A stretch of DNA of 64,000 nucleotides from contig CAJHZI010000656.1 in assembly GCA_905160935.1 (NCBI GenBank), forward strand, positions 1,150,005-1,214,004. Direction: 5' to 3'. The DNA is from Enchytraeus crypticus. Its lineage: Eukaryota; Annelida; Clitellata; Enchytraeida; Enchytraeidae. Position 1 is the stretch's first letter, and each line of letters begins with the position of its first letter. Below are positions 33,184 to 42,779 of this stretch, in pieces. A program made the translations under genes and the position numbers. The notes beneath the pieces are model-generated. The model ran no database searches. It was given only the letters and a program-made list of their open reading frames with translations, and had not been told where the DNA came from.

Positions 33184-33312
33184 AAAAAGCTGGTAAAGCT
33201 AATGCTAACGTTTCCTCACTCGAAAGTGATGTCAGTGACAGGTGAGCCCAGGATAGGAACCCTGTACATACATGATCTGCGGTCGAATATCTTACCGACA
33301 TCGCCACTGGCT
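33184..33312 (-). mobile_element. tRNA-derived SINE (family A)
   Basis: Head AGCCAGTGGCGATGTCGGTA at its 5' end, B-box region GGGTTCCTATCC (damaged), body and AGCTTTACCAGCTTTTT tail. It is followed at once by an inverted copy of its first 16 bases (33,315-33,330). Confidence 0.8.
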
Positions 33313-33330
33313 GGAGCCAGTGGCGATGTC
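33297..33330. repeat. Short palindrome at SINE-A head
   Basis: GACATCGCCACTGGCT, two bases GG, then AGCCAGTGGCGATGTC: perfect 16-base arms made from the SINE head and an inverted duplicate of it. Confidence 0.95.
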
Positions 33331-34254
33331 AGTAATAACAATAATAGCAAAAAAATAATAATAATAAGTACATAAACTTATGTGTGCTGTTTTAGCAACA
33401 TGCCACAATTGGGCTACAAGTGCAAGTTGTACAAGTATTAGTTGTAAGCTCGATCAAATACAACAGTTTTGAGTTTCTTCTGGAAGCCATAACGGGATTG
33501 ACAGATTGAAAGGATCATTATTCCAAATAGTTGGTCCAGATATGTAGTATGCCTTGGCACCCATCTATGTTCTAGACCGTGGATCGCAGAGAATTCCAGA
33601 TTCAGCAGATCTCAAGGTCTTGCACCCCGTCAACATAGAAACTGGAATGAGGTACCACTTAGGCATAGAGGCGCTTGATTGTGTAGACTTTTGTAAAGTA
33701 CTGAGGAGGCAGAAAAATTTAGGCCAATTAATTTGAAAAAACCATCAATATTTTCATTTTGTATTTAATATAACCCTCTATTCTTCACAACCAAAACTGA
33801 CAGTGATACAGAATGGTGGTTCATTAAAAAACTTCTCTACTTATTCTTTGTGTATTAATCAAAGGATGCCAAACATTAAATTGTGACACAAAACTGAATG
33901 ATAGAAAACAAAAGGCACATAATTTGAAAACTGTATAGTGTAGCCCACGTCACTGGAGAATTTATAAAAATGAAATGACTGAGTCAGATAAGTTATAAAT
34001 ATAAGCTGTCTTTTATAACCGATGTCTCTGTGATTATTTTAATAAAAGAATAATGCAAATATTACATATATCTGCTGCCAGTGCATCTTGAAGTGCAGTC
34101 ATTTACTGTCAAAACTACTCAAAATATGTACTCATATGTTCTTAACTGATAAAGAGACTGAACTTTTACTTTCATTGTGGTTTATACATAGATGGGGTAA
34201 ACAGGATAGTTTACGCAGGGAATGAGAAAGTAAATGTTAGTCGAAGCCGAGTAG
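33331..34254. other. No gene seen
   Basis: A 60-codon frame at 33,554-33,736 (MAPIYVLDRGSQRIPDSADL ... TGMRYHLG) has ordinary composition but no recognised domain. The upstream reading NSIWNNDPFNLSIPLW-like on the minus strand suggests more retroelement debris. The rest is AT-rich. Confidence 0.4.
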
Positions 34255-34705
34255 CCCTGCCCAATAAATGTTAGTTGAAGCCGAGGAAGGCATAGGGGCA
34301 CACCTCATCAAAAACATAACTCCCAAAAAACAGTGATATATCAGAACACAAGTGAATGTCCCAATCCTGTGCATCCCTTAAACGAAGCAGGGGTGGTAAG
34401 AATTTTATGGCCAGTCGGCACCTCGGGAACCTCACAGATATACCAAGACATTCTATGCGCCCCTAAAAGATGAATGTGGGCACATGGAATGTGAGGACTA
34501 TGGGTGTAAGGGGAAAGTTAGAGGTCATAGAAGGCAGAATGGAAGAAAACAGAGGCAGAGGCAGGCCTAGAAGGAAAGTTAGATGATTTAAAGATCCGCT
34601 CATATACAAGAGGAAAGTGGAAGACAGAGAAGAGTGGAGGCGTTATATACTATGTACCTGCCAGTAGGCAGTGCACTAAGAGAGAGAGAGAGAGAGAGAG
34701 AGAGA
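34255..34705 (+). mobile_element. Internally deleted RTE-like LINE (non-autonomous derivative)
   Basis: A 5' UTR-like part (GAAGCCGAGGAAGGCATAGG, CACACCTCATCAAAAACAT) is followed at 34,470 by an ATG opening MNVGTWNVRTMGVRGKL, the conserved beginning of the RTE endonuclease ORF. After GKLE the frame runs straight into [18 protein letters not shown], which belongs at the ORF's 3' end. The hairpin CTGCCAGTAGGCAG, TGCACTAAG and a (GA)n tail at 34,678-34,705 follow. The whole endonuclease and RT core are missing. The joined ORF is 38 codons long. Compare 51,957-52,172, which shows a similar structure. Confidence 0.85.
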
Positions 34706-34784
34706 TAATATTTTTTGCTTATAGTTCTACCTGTAAAGACACAAGGTATTCTTTAGTAGTAAAGCTGAAAGTATACAGTAAGTT

Positions 34785-34872
34785 TAAAGCTTGATTCTAA
34801 AATAATAGGCCTAATGGTAACTAGTATACATAGAAAATAAAATAATAGGCCTAATGGTAACTGATATACATA
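34785..34872. repeat. Tandem duplication, ~40-bp unit
   Basis: AAAATAATAGGCCTAATGGT-AACT-ATATACATAGAA occurs twice in a row with few differences. Confidence 0.9.
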
Positions 34873-34900
34873 GAATCTACAAATATGTAATTTTTAAGGA

Positions 34901-35110
34901 GAGCTCTCACAGTAGCAGAGCTCTCACAGTAGATGAGCTCTCACAGTCGATGAGCTCTCACAGCAGATGAGCTCTTACAGTAGATGAGCTCTCACAGTAG
35001 ATGAGCTCTCACAGTAAATGAGCTCTCACAGTAGATGAGCTCTCACAGTAGCAGAGCTCTCACAGTAGCTGAGCTCTCACAGTATATGAGCTCTCACAGT
35101 AGATGAGCTC
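34901..35110. repeat. Minisatellite, 17-bp unit, 12 copies
   Basis: The unit is GAGCTCTCACAGTAGAT. Twelve units in exact 17-base register occupy 34,901-35,104, then a last GAGCTC. Variants are limited to the last five positions and one C-to-T change. No spacers, so it is not CRISPR-like. Confidence 0.97.
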
Positions 35111-35237
35111 TAGTGAAGCACATGTAGGCCTACTGATAGACCATCTACATCATGGACGCTGTATGTAACACGCCTGTAATAGTACACTGAAAATTTCTTA
35201 TCTGACCCTAAACTCATATGCGCAAAGCCATTTTCAT

Positions 35238-35745
35238 TTTCATATCTATATATGAATGGATCTTTAAATCATCTAACATTCCTAATCCTCTAACATTCCT
35301 AATTCCTCTCTCTCCTTCCATTCAATTAGTCAATCAAACAATCAATCAATCAATCAATAAGAATTGAATGACCAGCTCCTTGCCATAATGCCATATCAGT
35401 GACGTCTCTTGCAGACTCTACACAAGCAGGCGCCAAAGCACGACAAATGGCGACAAAGTACAGAGACTACGAGAGAAAGCGAGATCAAAACAGTGCAAGT
35501 CCAAGATCTAAATCAAGCGGGTCACGGGACTAAATTTAGACCTACGGCAGAAAGAGATAGGTTTTTAGCTTGCCAAGGAAAGTAACAATACAATTACAAG
35601 GTCAAAGATCTTGTAGCAAAGAGTTCCATATTTAACCTTGAAACTTCTATGACCTCTTTTAGTAGACTTTCCCCCCTTAGGATGTGTTCTGTACAAACCT
35701 CTTTCCATTTCTTAATGCATTTATCAATTTTTCTGGACATAATTG
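35238..35745 (-). mobile_element. RTE-like LINE 3' fragment split by an L2-like insertion
   Basis: The left part (35,238-35,322: ATATATGAATGGATCTTTAA ... TCCTTCCATTC) and right part (35,641-35,745: CTTCTATGACCTCTTTTAGT ... AATGCATTTATCAAT) together match the continuous sequence at 18,500-18,665. The L2-like 3' end sits precisely between them. Confidence 0.8.
35323..35640 (-). mobile_element. L2/CR1-like LINE 3' end, nested
   Basis: Tail first in plus sense: AATCAAACAATCAATCAATC, AATAAGAATTGAATGACCAG, then TTGCAGACTCTACACAAGCA and TTTTTAGCTTGCCAAGGAAA. Includes part of the ORF end near 35,560-35,630. Confidence 0.8.
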
Positions 35746-36124
35746 TAATCGTTACTCCATAGTGTTAATAATTTAGTTTGCTTCTATTTAATAACTAAAA
35801 ACGTTTTAGCCGTAGGGTCTTGAAATTTGGCATACTACCTAATAATATCAATCTACATATACTGCAACAATTTGATGAAAATCGAACAACTGGATCATAG
35901 ACAGCGGTGGTATCAATTTGGTGAAAATAGTAGAACTGGATAGGGGCGTTATCGTATGAGCCCCAAGAAATTTTTCTGTTTCGTAGAATTGGTGTGCTGG
36001 CCAGTTCTGTAGATTTAATGAGTCAATTACGTATTCATTGCAAGCCGGTGAGCAAAACGAAGGTCCAAACGGTGCGAATACCAAACCCCAGTAAATCAAT
36101 CCAATATAGTAGCAAATGCCAATT
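35746..36124. other. No gene seen
   Basis: A 112-codon minus-strand frame overlaps this region (35,848-36,186) but its composition and lack of known motifs do not support a gene. A local repeat of TTGATGAAAAT-GAACAACTGGAT / TTGGTGAAAAT-GTAGAACTGGAT lies at 35,868-35,941. Confidence 0.4.
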
Positions 36125-36126
36125 GT

Positions 36127-36240
36127 AGCAATGTCGGTTTGCAATATACAGCGTCTGACCGATGGCATCAAGAACAGCAGCAGCAATGTCGGTTTGCAAT
36201 ATACAGCGTCCGATCGATGGCATCAAGAATAGCAGCAGGA
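36127..36240. repeat. Tandem duplication, ~56-bp unit
   Basis: AATGTCGGTTTGCAATATAC, AGCGTC-GA-CGATGGCATC, AAGAA-AGCAGCAG is present twice. Confidence 0.9.
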
Positions 36241-36542
36241 TAACTGTGTATTACGTCTAAAAGAATGTACAGATAGTTCAAGAGTTTAGTTCGAAGGAAA
36301 TGCCAAGAAATTATAAACGAACGATCCTAAGACGAAAATTTCATGAGTTCAATAATACTAGTTCCAGTAAAATTGATCTGAGACTGTGTGTTTGTAGCTT
36401 TGGGGAAAATTTTCCACGTCCCGTTGATCAGCTGTTATTATATTTGTTATTGTTAGATTTGTTATTGTTTACATTTAAGATGATTTTAGCATAGATCAGT
36501 TAATCATCGTCATCATGAATCTTTTTTATTTCAGAAATCCTG

Positions 36543-37078
36543 CGTAAAAGTCATCAAGACACCATTCACGAGACGACGCAACAGCTGATAATCGTTTGTT
36601 TCAAAACAATGCATTGAATATAATGATAAATACCAATCAATGTTCATTAAATAGACATTTATATTGATGGATATTTACCCCTTAGAAGCTGATGATTAAA
36701 AAATCTGGTACAGCTAAGGTTAACGTCAGTTTCCTCACTCGAGAGCCATATCAGTGACGGGCGAGCCCAGGATTCGAAACCCTGGACCTACTGAACCGCG
36801 GTCGAGTATCTAACCGACTTCGCCACTGGGTCCAGTCAGATTATATACGGCTGCAAAGCATTTTACCATTTCCTATTTTCTATTAAGAAAGAAACACATT
36901 GAAAACGATTATTTTGTGCTTTTAAAATTAAACTGCTAGGATCGACAATGCAAAACCAGCATTTGTTAAATGTTGTTTGTTAACTATATGTCCGGCCTTC
37001 ATCTTCTAGCGTCTGTTCACTTATTTTCTTTTGGCTTTATCGTTCGACCTTGACAATGAAGCGTCTCACTTTTATGGG
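36543..37078. mobile_element. MITE-like element, copy 2, interrupted by SINE-A
   Basis: It matches 30,580-30,957 over its length: ACAATGCATTGA-ATAATGA, TTTACCCC-TAGA-GCTGATG, GGCTGCAAAGCATTTTACCA, GTCCGGCCTTCA-CTTCTAG, CACTTTTA-G. It is interrupted by SINE-A at 36,699-36,838. Ends CGTAAAAGTCATC / CGTCTCACTTTTATG. Confidence 0.75.
36699..36838 (-). mobile_element. tRNA-derived SINE (family A) with target duplication
   Basis: A full copy (head TGGACCCAGTGGCGAAGTCG, B-box GGTTTCGAATCCTG, tail AGATTTTTT-like). Flanked by GATTA at 36,694-36,698 and 36,839-36,843. The uninterrupted MITE copy at 30.6 kb has a single GATTA at this point, so the insertion is clean. Confidence 0.9.
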
Positions 37079-37372
37079 GAATAAATCTATAGTATAGGGG
37101 CCTACATAATAGACTGTATAGAAAATACAATGAGAAGCCAGTAACAATAAGGAACATATTACACACGTACATAGAACAGAAGTAGACCCTATAGGCTACA
37201 GAAATTTAAGGATCAGCATATACATGTCTAACCAATGAAGAGATATGAATGTTATTGAACACATTAGGCCTAACAATTAATCTTATTAACACACCTCCAT
37301 CTAGAGTTATGCATCACAAGTGTCGATCAAATATCGATTGAAAAAGATAGAGCGACTTCAGTTACACTAGAA

Positions 37373-37606
37373 AGTCTTAATAGCGCAGGGGTAACATCAT
37401 GAAATTCTAAATGACAGATCCTGAGGTAGATTGAACTCTCGCGGGTTCGAATCCCAGCCGCGCTGGTCTGAGAGTCAAATCTCGGACATTCACTGGGCTG
37501 GTTATACGGAAATGGACTAAATTGCCTAATGGTTTAAACATGTGATATTAAAAGTGATAGATATCGATATAGGTGATCATTCCACAATAATGCGTGTTTA
37601 CTTCAC
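37373..37606 (+). mobile_element. tRNA-derived SINE (family B)
   Basis: Head GTCTTAATAGCGCAGGGGTA (A box TAGCGCAGGGG), B box GGGTTCGAATCCC at about 37,440, then AGCCGCGCTGGTCTGAGAG, CGGACATTCACTGGGCTGG and 3' end GCGTGTTTACTTCAC. Confidence 0.88.
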
Positions 37607-38209
37607 TATTACGTTTATGGAAGTTTAAAAAACTAACAATGTATATACACCTTTTATAATATGTAGTGGCACTTCTGCACAGATTATAAACAAAGCCTAG
37701 TTGGGTAGTGGTGGTGGTGTGGGGAGGGGTGTGTGTTTTATTGAGGGCAGGCAATGATTAATACATACGCATATATTTATTAGGTATTTCTTCATTTATT
37801 AACAGGTTGATATTAAATAAATTCAAAAGGAAATTATATAGGCTACCAATTAAATATCAAATGATTAAATATCAAATGATTACAAAATAATGTCGTAATG
37901 TATGTTTAGTATGTCTAGATAAAATATCTAGAGAAAATACATTACAAATATGAGATATCTTACATTATATATGTTTGCCTTAAAACAGACAACTGTGAAT
38001 GCACAGTGGCGCCCTCCAAAGAATAAGAAAATATGCAGTGATTTTTTCATAGTAAACACGTTTTATGAAAGATCTATATTCGTTATCAATCATCATCATT
38101 TATTTATTTCAGACATACAGCCGTCCATATTGCAAAAAATAGGACATGCGTGTATTCAACATCCTGTACAAATACACATACCAATGACATACATGCACAA
38201 ATAACATGT

Positions 38210-38211
<2 letters not shown>
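37607..38211. other. No gene seen
   Basis: A GT-rich patch is near 37,708-37,738, and ATTAAATATCAAATG is doubled near 37,850-37,880. No coding signal is seen. Confidence 0.4.

Positions 38212-38284
<73 letters not shown>
38212..38284. repeat. (TA)n microsatellite
   Basis: Pure TA tract that abuts the left inverted repeat of the next element. Confidence 0.95.
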
Positions 38285-38286
<2 letters not shown>

Positions 38287-39204
38287 CAGTTTGACATTCA
38301 CATTCACATTCGCATATGCACTTCGAAAGTGAAGTTTATGTTGAAAAATGCATGAAAATAGATGCCATCAATCCATCCATCCATCTATCTATTTATCTAT
38401 CTATCTATCTACTTACTTTTCTGCTTCATTTATCATCATTTACTTAATAATGTATCTCTGCAATATTTAATCTAATAATAAAATGACTAATCTATACACC
38501 GATTAACCAGATATGTTGATGCAACGGCACCAGCTTGTAGCTGGATAACGATACATTTATGTGAAATTAAATTGATGCGCAGTTTCCACCTGCACTTATA
38601 ACAAGTTACATACCAGTCACTAGTAACTTACTGCTACATTAATCTTTATGACGGTAGCTCGAGTGTGTCGCGTCGTCTTGAAGAGACATCTTGTGCTTCT
38701 AAACCTTGACGTTAAATACACTATCACCTACCTGCACTTATTTCTATACACTTCGAAAAGTGAAGTTTACCTTTTGAAATGCATGAAAAATCTCGACCAG
38801 TCCCAATTTTGCTGGCAATTATTCGGCCAGTTGTGCAAATACGTTGGCGGCGCGCTGTTGAAACAGACTGTAGATGGACAATGACACATTTAGGCCTATG
38901 GGCAATTAAATTTGTGCACACTTTCCTTCTGCACTTATTTTTATGCACTTCGAATGTGAAGTTTCTGCTGAAAAATGCATGAAAATCTCTGTCAGTCCCA
39001 CTTTTTCAGCAATTATTCGGCCAGTTTTGCAGATATTTTGATGCAATAGCACCTGATTGTAGCTGGATTGTACATATTGTACATCGATATGCAATTAAAA
39101 TGGCGCAATTAGGGTGTGTAATTCTGTTAAAAATTTGTTGTTGAATTTGAAGTTTCGAAAAAATAATAATTTCTAATATGAATGTGAATGTCAAACTGAA
39201 ATAT
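38281..39204. mobile_element. TIR-flanked element with ~190-bp internal repeats
   Basis: The left end ATATTTCAGTTTGACATTCA-CATTC (38,281) is matched in reverse at the right end (39,180-39,204, GAATGTGAATG-TCAAACTGAAATAT). Inside, a unit with the landmarks TGCACTTATTT, CACTTCGAA-GTGAAGTTT, GAAAAATGCATGAAAAT, GTCAGTCCCA-TTTT-GC, CAATTATTCGGCCAGTT and GATG-CAATAGCACC-TGTAG occurs about three times (starting near 38,319, 38,739 and 38,930). A tetranucleotide (CTAT)n lies at 38,378-38,412. No transposase is seen. Confidence 0.75.
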
Positions 39205-40217
39205 AGGAGCACATACATGTACATACATGTACACTAAGATCATCGAGCAGGACACCAACTGTTTAGCTCAGGATATGCTATAGCCTTTATAAGGTGGTAA
39301 CAAGAAGGACCCTAGACTAACTAATGGCTTGAAGTACCAGCGGGACAGAGATAGTTGTTGATTCATAATAAAATTAAAAATTTAATTTAAATGCAAGTAT
39401 GTGGTATGACGGTGAAATTTTATTACAAAGGAGACAAAACGAACTCATCATTAGTATATTATCTCTATAGTTGAGTGTGATCTCCTTCAAACATTAATTC
39501 TTACTGATCAATAGCATAAGACTAACTAGCAGCGTTTTATCATTAACGTTTTGTCATCTGCATACGTCAGTGGCAGAGGCAGGCTTGTCTGCAGGCAGCT
39601 GTTCTACAATGAACTGCCCTACGGATGGGTGTGATGTAATAGTGACCACTAGTCTAGACGTGTCTTCCACGTCTACCACCCCAGTCGCCTGTGGCATAGA
39701 TGAGTGTGGAGTCAATACAAACTATTTTGATTTTAAATTTTTCACCTAGGATATTTATTGGGCCATAGCGGTACAATACAATTTGCTTGCGCGGTACATT
39801 CGCTGATAAGCAGCCATAGTAGGCCCCCTACTAGCAAGATATTCATGTATAATTGTTTCGCTACACTTGATTAACTCTTGTGTAGATGACAGATGTCTGC
39901 ACTTGATGAACTCAGTGAAGCTCTCTGCACGTTATGAACTCTGTGAAACTCCCTGCACTTGATGAACTCTGTGAAGCTAAGTATATTGAGACCTCTTTCA
40001 AGAAATGAAATTGACGTTAACATCGGCTTTACCTTTACATATTACTCGTAATCCTCCCAGTATTGGCGGTGCAACATTACACGATGTCAGTAGCATAATG
40101 CGGGTCATATCTACGAGACTGCGAGACATGGGCCTATCTGCGAGTACACTTCAGTACCCTCAGCTGCTCGCAGAGTGCGGCGCCGCCTGGTTCACCGTAG
40201 AGGGTTTGTCATGATTA

Positions 40218-40218
<1 letters not shown>
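39205..40218. other. No gene recognised; short tandem repeat inside
   Basis: At about 39,895-39,985 a 33-base unit (CTGCACTTGATGAACTCTGT, GAAGCTC) occurs nearly three times. A GC-richer frame at 40,005-40,214 (MKLTLTSALPLHITRNPPSI ... ECGAAWFTVEGLS) has unbiased composition, but I do not recognise it. Confidence 0.4.
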
Positions 40219-40273
<55 letters not shown>

Positions 40274-40286
40274 TGAAGAAATAATG

Positions 40287-40320
<34 letters not shown>
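40219..40320. repeat. (AC)n, then (GATA)n and (GA)n
   Basis: About 25 AC units, a short spacer, GATAGATAGATAGATAGA and GAGAGAGAGAG. Confidence 0.95.
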
Positions 40321-40321
<1 letters not shown>

Positions 40322-40349
<28 letters not shown>

Positions 40350-40700
40350 AAGAATTCAACGTCCTGTTCCTCGCTATAAGGCATTGTCAGGGACGTCTCT
40401 TGCAGACACTACACAAACAGGCGCCAAAGCACCACACGAATACGACTGAATACACAGAGACCACAACAAAACAGTGCAAGTCCAAGATCCAAGGCAAGCG
40501 GGTCAAAATGTAGACCTATGGCGGAAAGAGATGGGTTTTTAGCTTGCCAAGGAAAGTACCAATACAATTACAAGATCGAAGGTCTTGTGGCAGAGAGCAT
40601 GTCGGATATTGTCGGAGCAGAAAACACGAAGGAGCGTCTGCCCATAGCAGATTTAATATTTGGTACAGTGAGAAGGTTTTTATTTTTACTAGAGAAACAC
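40322..40700 (-). mobile_element. L2/CR1-like LINE 3' end with ORF terminus
   Basis: In plus sense it begins with the tail CAATCAATCAATCAATCAAT, goes on through the 3' UTR, and at 40,518-40,690 contains the reverse of the ORF C-terminus region (matching 28,190-28,350). The longest of the solo ends. Confidence 0.85.
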
Positions 40701-41600
40701 TATAAATACTAGAGAATAAAAGATAAAGAGAGAAAGAGAGAGAGAGAGATAGAGATCATAGCTAGTGGGTTTGATGATATTTACGGCTAAATCTGCTACA
40801 TAACCTGTATGCTATTACTCCAAGTCAGGGTTTGTTTTGATTATAGTTACGGACGATAACGATTTTCTAGTACGATATGTTGACATCAAGTTTGTTGAAA
40901 ACGGACTTTTTTGCGAAGACATGGTTATACGGAATGATGAGTAGGCATGGACTGAATACTTAATAAATAGAAATGTGAAAACTTTCTTATGGCTCAAGGG
41001 TTTTGCAATAATTTGTGATTATTATTTGATATTTTACTGTCTTTTTATTTTATATTTTATTTTATTGTGTCTTACTGATACGATATAAATAAATATATAA
41101 TCCAACTCGATTGCCTTTAATCGTCTTGCCATCACATTTCTTGCCGTATTTCTTGCATAGATATATGATCACCAGGGTGCCACACCGGGCTTTGTTAAAT
41201 GTGCCTGGCATAGAACTAATTTATTTTTAAGAAGTGGGTTTACCGTTGAAGTGTTTACTGTCAAAGTATTTTTTAAGCGTGTGAAGAATACAACAGAGAA
41301 CCGTCTTCTGTATATTAAAGTTCAGTTAACAATTTAAACAACTTAAGGCCCATTTTCGAATACGATGAAGTTCTTAGTCCTTTATGTCGAAAGCAGAGGA
41401 ATGCGAGGCAAGCGAGCTGCCACCAGGGCAGAGAGCGACGTGAATGGAGAATAAAAGAGAGTTCAAAAGACCTCTAGCGTAGAATAGCGCTCTCTCTAGA
41501 GCTTCCACGAAATAGAGGTAAGTCCGATATTATACATCTTCTATTCCCCTTTTAATAACTGTATATTGATGTTCATTTTAGAACTCGGACTGGTCAACAA
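40701..41600. other. No gene seen
   Basis: A (GA)n patch is at 40,725-40,750 and AT-rich sequence follows. AGTCCGATATTATACATC at 41,522 precedes the minisatellite. Confidence 0.4.
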
Positions 41601-41603
41601 TCC

Positions 41604-42282
41604 ATCTCTCCTCCAGTACCACTATACTAACTCTCTCCTCTAGTACCACTATACTAACTCTCTCCTCTAGTACCACTATACTAACTCTCTCCTCTAGTAC
41701 CACTATACTATCTCTCTCCTCTAGTACCACTATACTATCTCTCTCCTCTAGTACCACTATACAACTCTCTCCTCTAGTACCACTATACTGACTCTCTCCT
41801 CTAGTACCACTATACTATCTCTCTCCTCTAGTACCACTATATTATCTCTCTCCTCTAGTACCACTATACTGACTCTCTCCTCTAGTACCACTATACTATC
41901 TCTCTCCTCTAGTACCACTATATTATCTCTCTCCTCTAGTACCACTATACTATCTCTCTCCTCTAGTACCACTATACTAACTCTCTCCTCTAGTACCACT
42001 ATACTATCTCTCTCTTCTAGTATCACTATACTAACTCTCTCTTCTAGTACCACTATACTATCTCTCTCCTCTAGTACCACTATACTATCTCTCTCCTCTA
42101 GTACCACTATACTAACTCTCTCCTCTAGTATCACTATACTATCTCTCTCCTCTAGTACCACTATACTATCTCTCTCCTCTAGTACCACTATACTATCTCT
42201 CTCCTCTAGTATCACTATACTATCTCTCTCCTCTAGTACCACTATACTGACTCTCTCCTCTAGTATTACTCTACTAACTCAT
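41604..42282. repeat. Minisatellite, 27-bp unit, ~25 copies
   Basis: The unit is CTCTCTCCTCTAGTACCACT plus ATACTAA/T/G. Because 27 is a multiple of three, one minus-strand frame stays open for 161 codons as a 9-residue repeat VVLEERDSI. A single 26-base unit (ATACAA at 41,759) breaks that frame. Copies differ mostly at the last base (A/T/G) and by a few transitions. A related partial unit in reverse lies at 43,995-44,030. Confidence 0.97.
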
Positions 42283-42779
42283 ATTATCGATTAACTCTAC
42301 ATAGCATATTATCGAAATGATTAATAGTAGTGTTCCAGATTTCAGAAGAGATGATTAAATCAAAATCCTTGTTAATTAGCTATCGATAGGAAATTGAGTA
42401 ATTCTAAGTAATTACATTTAACACTGCGAATATTCATGTGAATAACCGATAGAATATTTGATGTATGGCAGTTTAAATTTTCAGAGCATTTGTATTTTCT
42501 GGTGAATAATGGCCAATTTTACAATCATTAATGATATTCTGATCCAATAAACCGTTGCAAAAATGAGAGAAAATAGAGTTCAACAAGTAGTTAGACATTT
42601 AAGAAATTACTTTACCGATTTTTGAGTGAGTAGCTACACACTAACAGAGGTATTAGTAGGCCAACTATTTTACATATTTGTAATTTCTTTCTTTATGCTT
42701 TGTCTGTGGATTTATTCACGAATAAATAAATAATTTTCATTAAATAAAAGATAGAAGTTCCTTATACTTTTCTTCACAG
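42283..42779. other. No gene seen
   Basis: AT-rich sequence without recognised repeats. Confidence 0.4.

Noticed and set aside
34901-35110. CRISPR-like array
   Set aside because: Units are contiguous with no spacers, and the surroundings are an animal genome.
35848-36226. Minus-strand frames across a tandem duplication
   Set aside because: The frames repeat the same segment (CILQTDIA) because of a 56-bp duplication, and show no known domain.
37373-37606. tRNA gene, because of intact A and B boxes
   Set aside because: The sequence carries a non-tRNA body, occurs three times with the same body and does not give a clean cloverleaf. It is a tRNA-derived SINE. The same holds for SINE-A copies.
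38724-39094. Frames with repeated KCIKISAEG-like words
   Set aside because: They arise from the 190-bp tandem units of the TIR element and are not conserved in frame.
41757-42242. 161-codon minus-strand frame of repeated VVLEERDSI
   Set aside because: It exists because a 27-bp minisatellite has a period divisible by three. No start context, no flanking coding sequence, and one unit breaks the frame.
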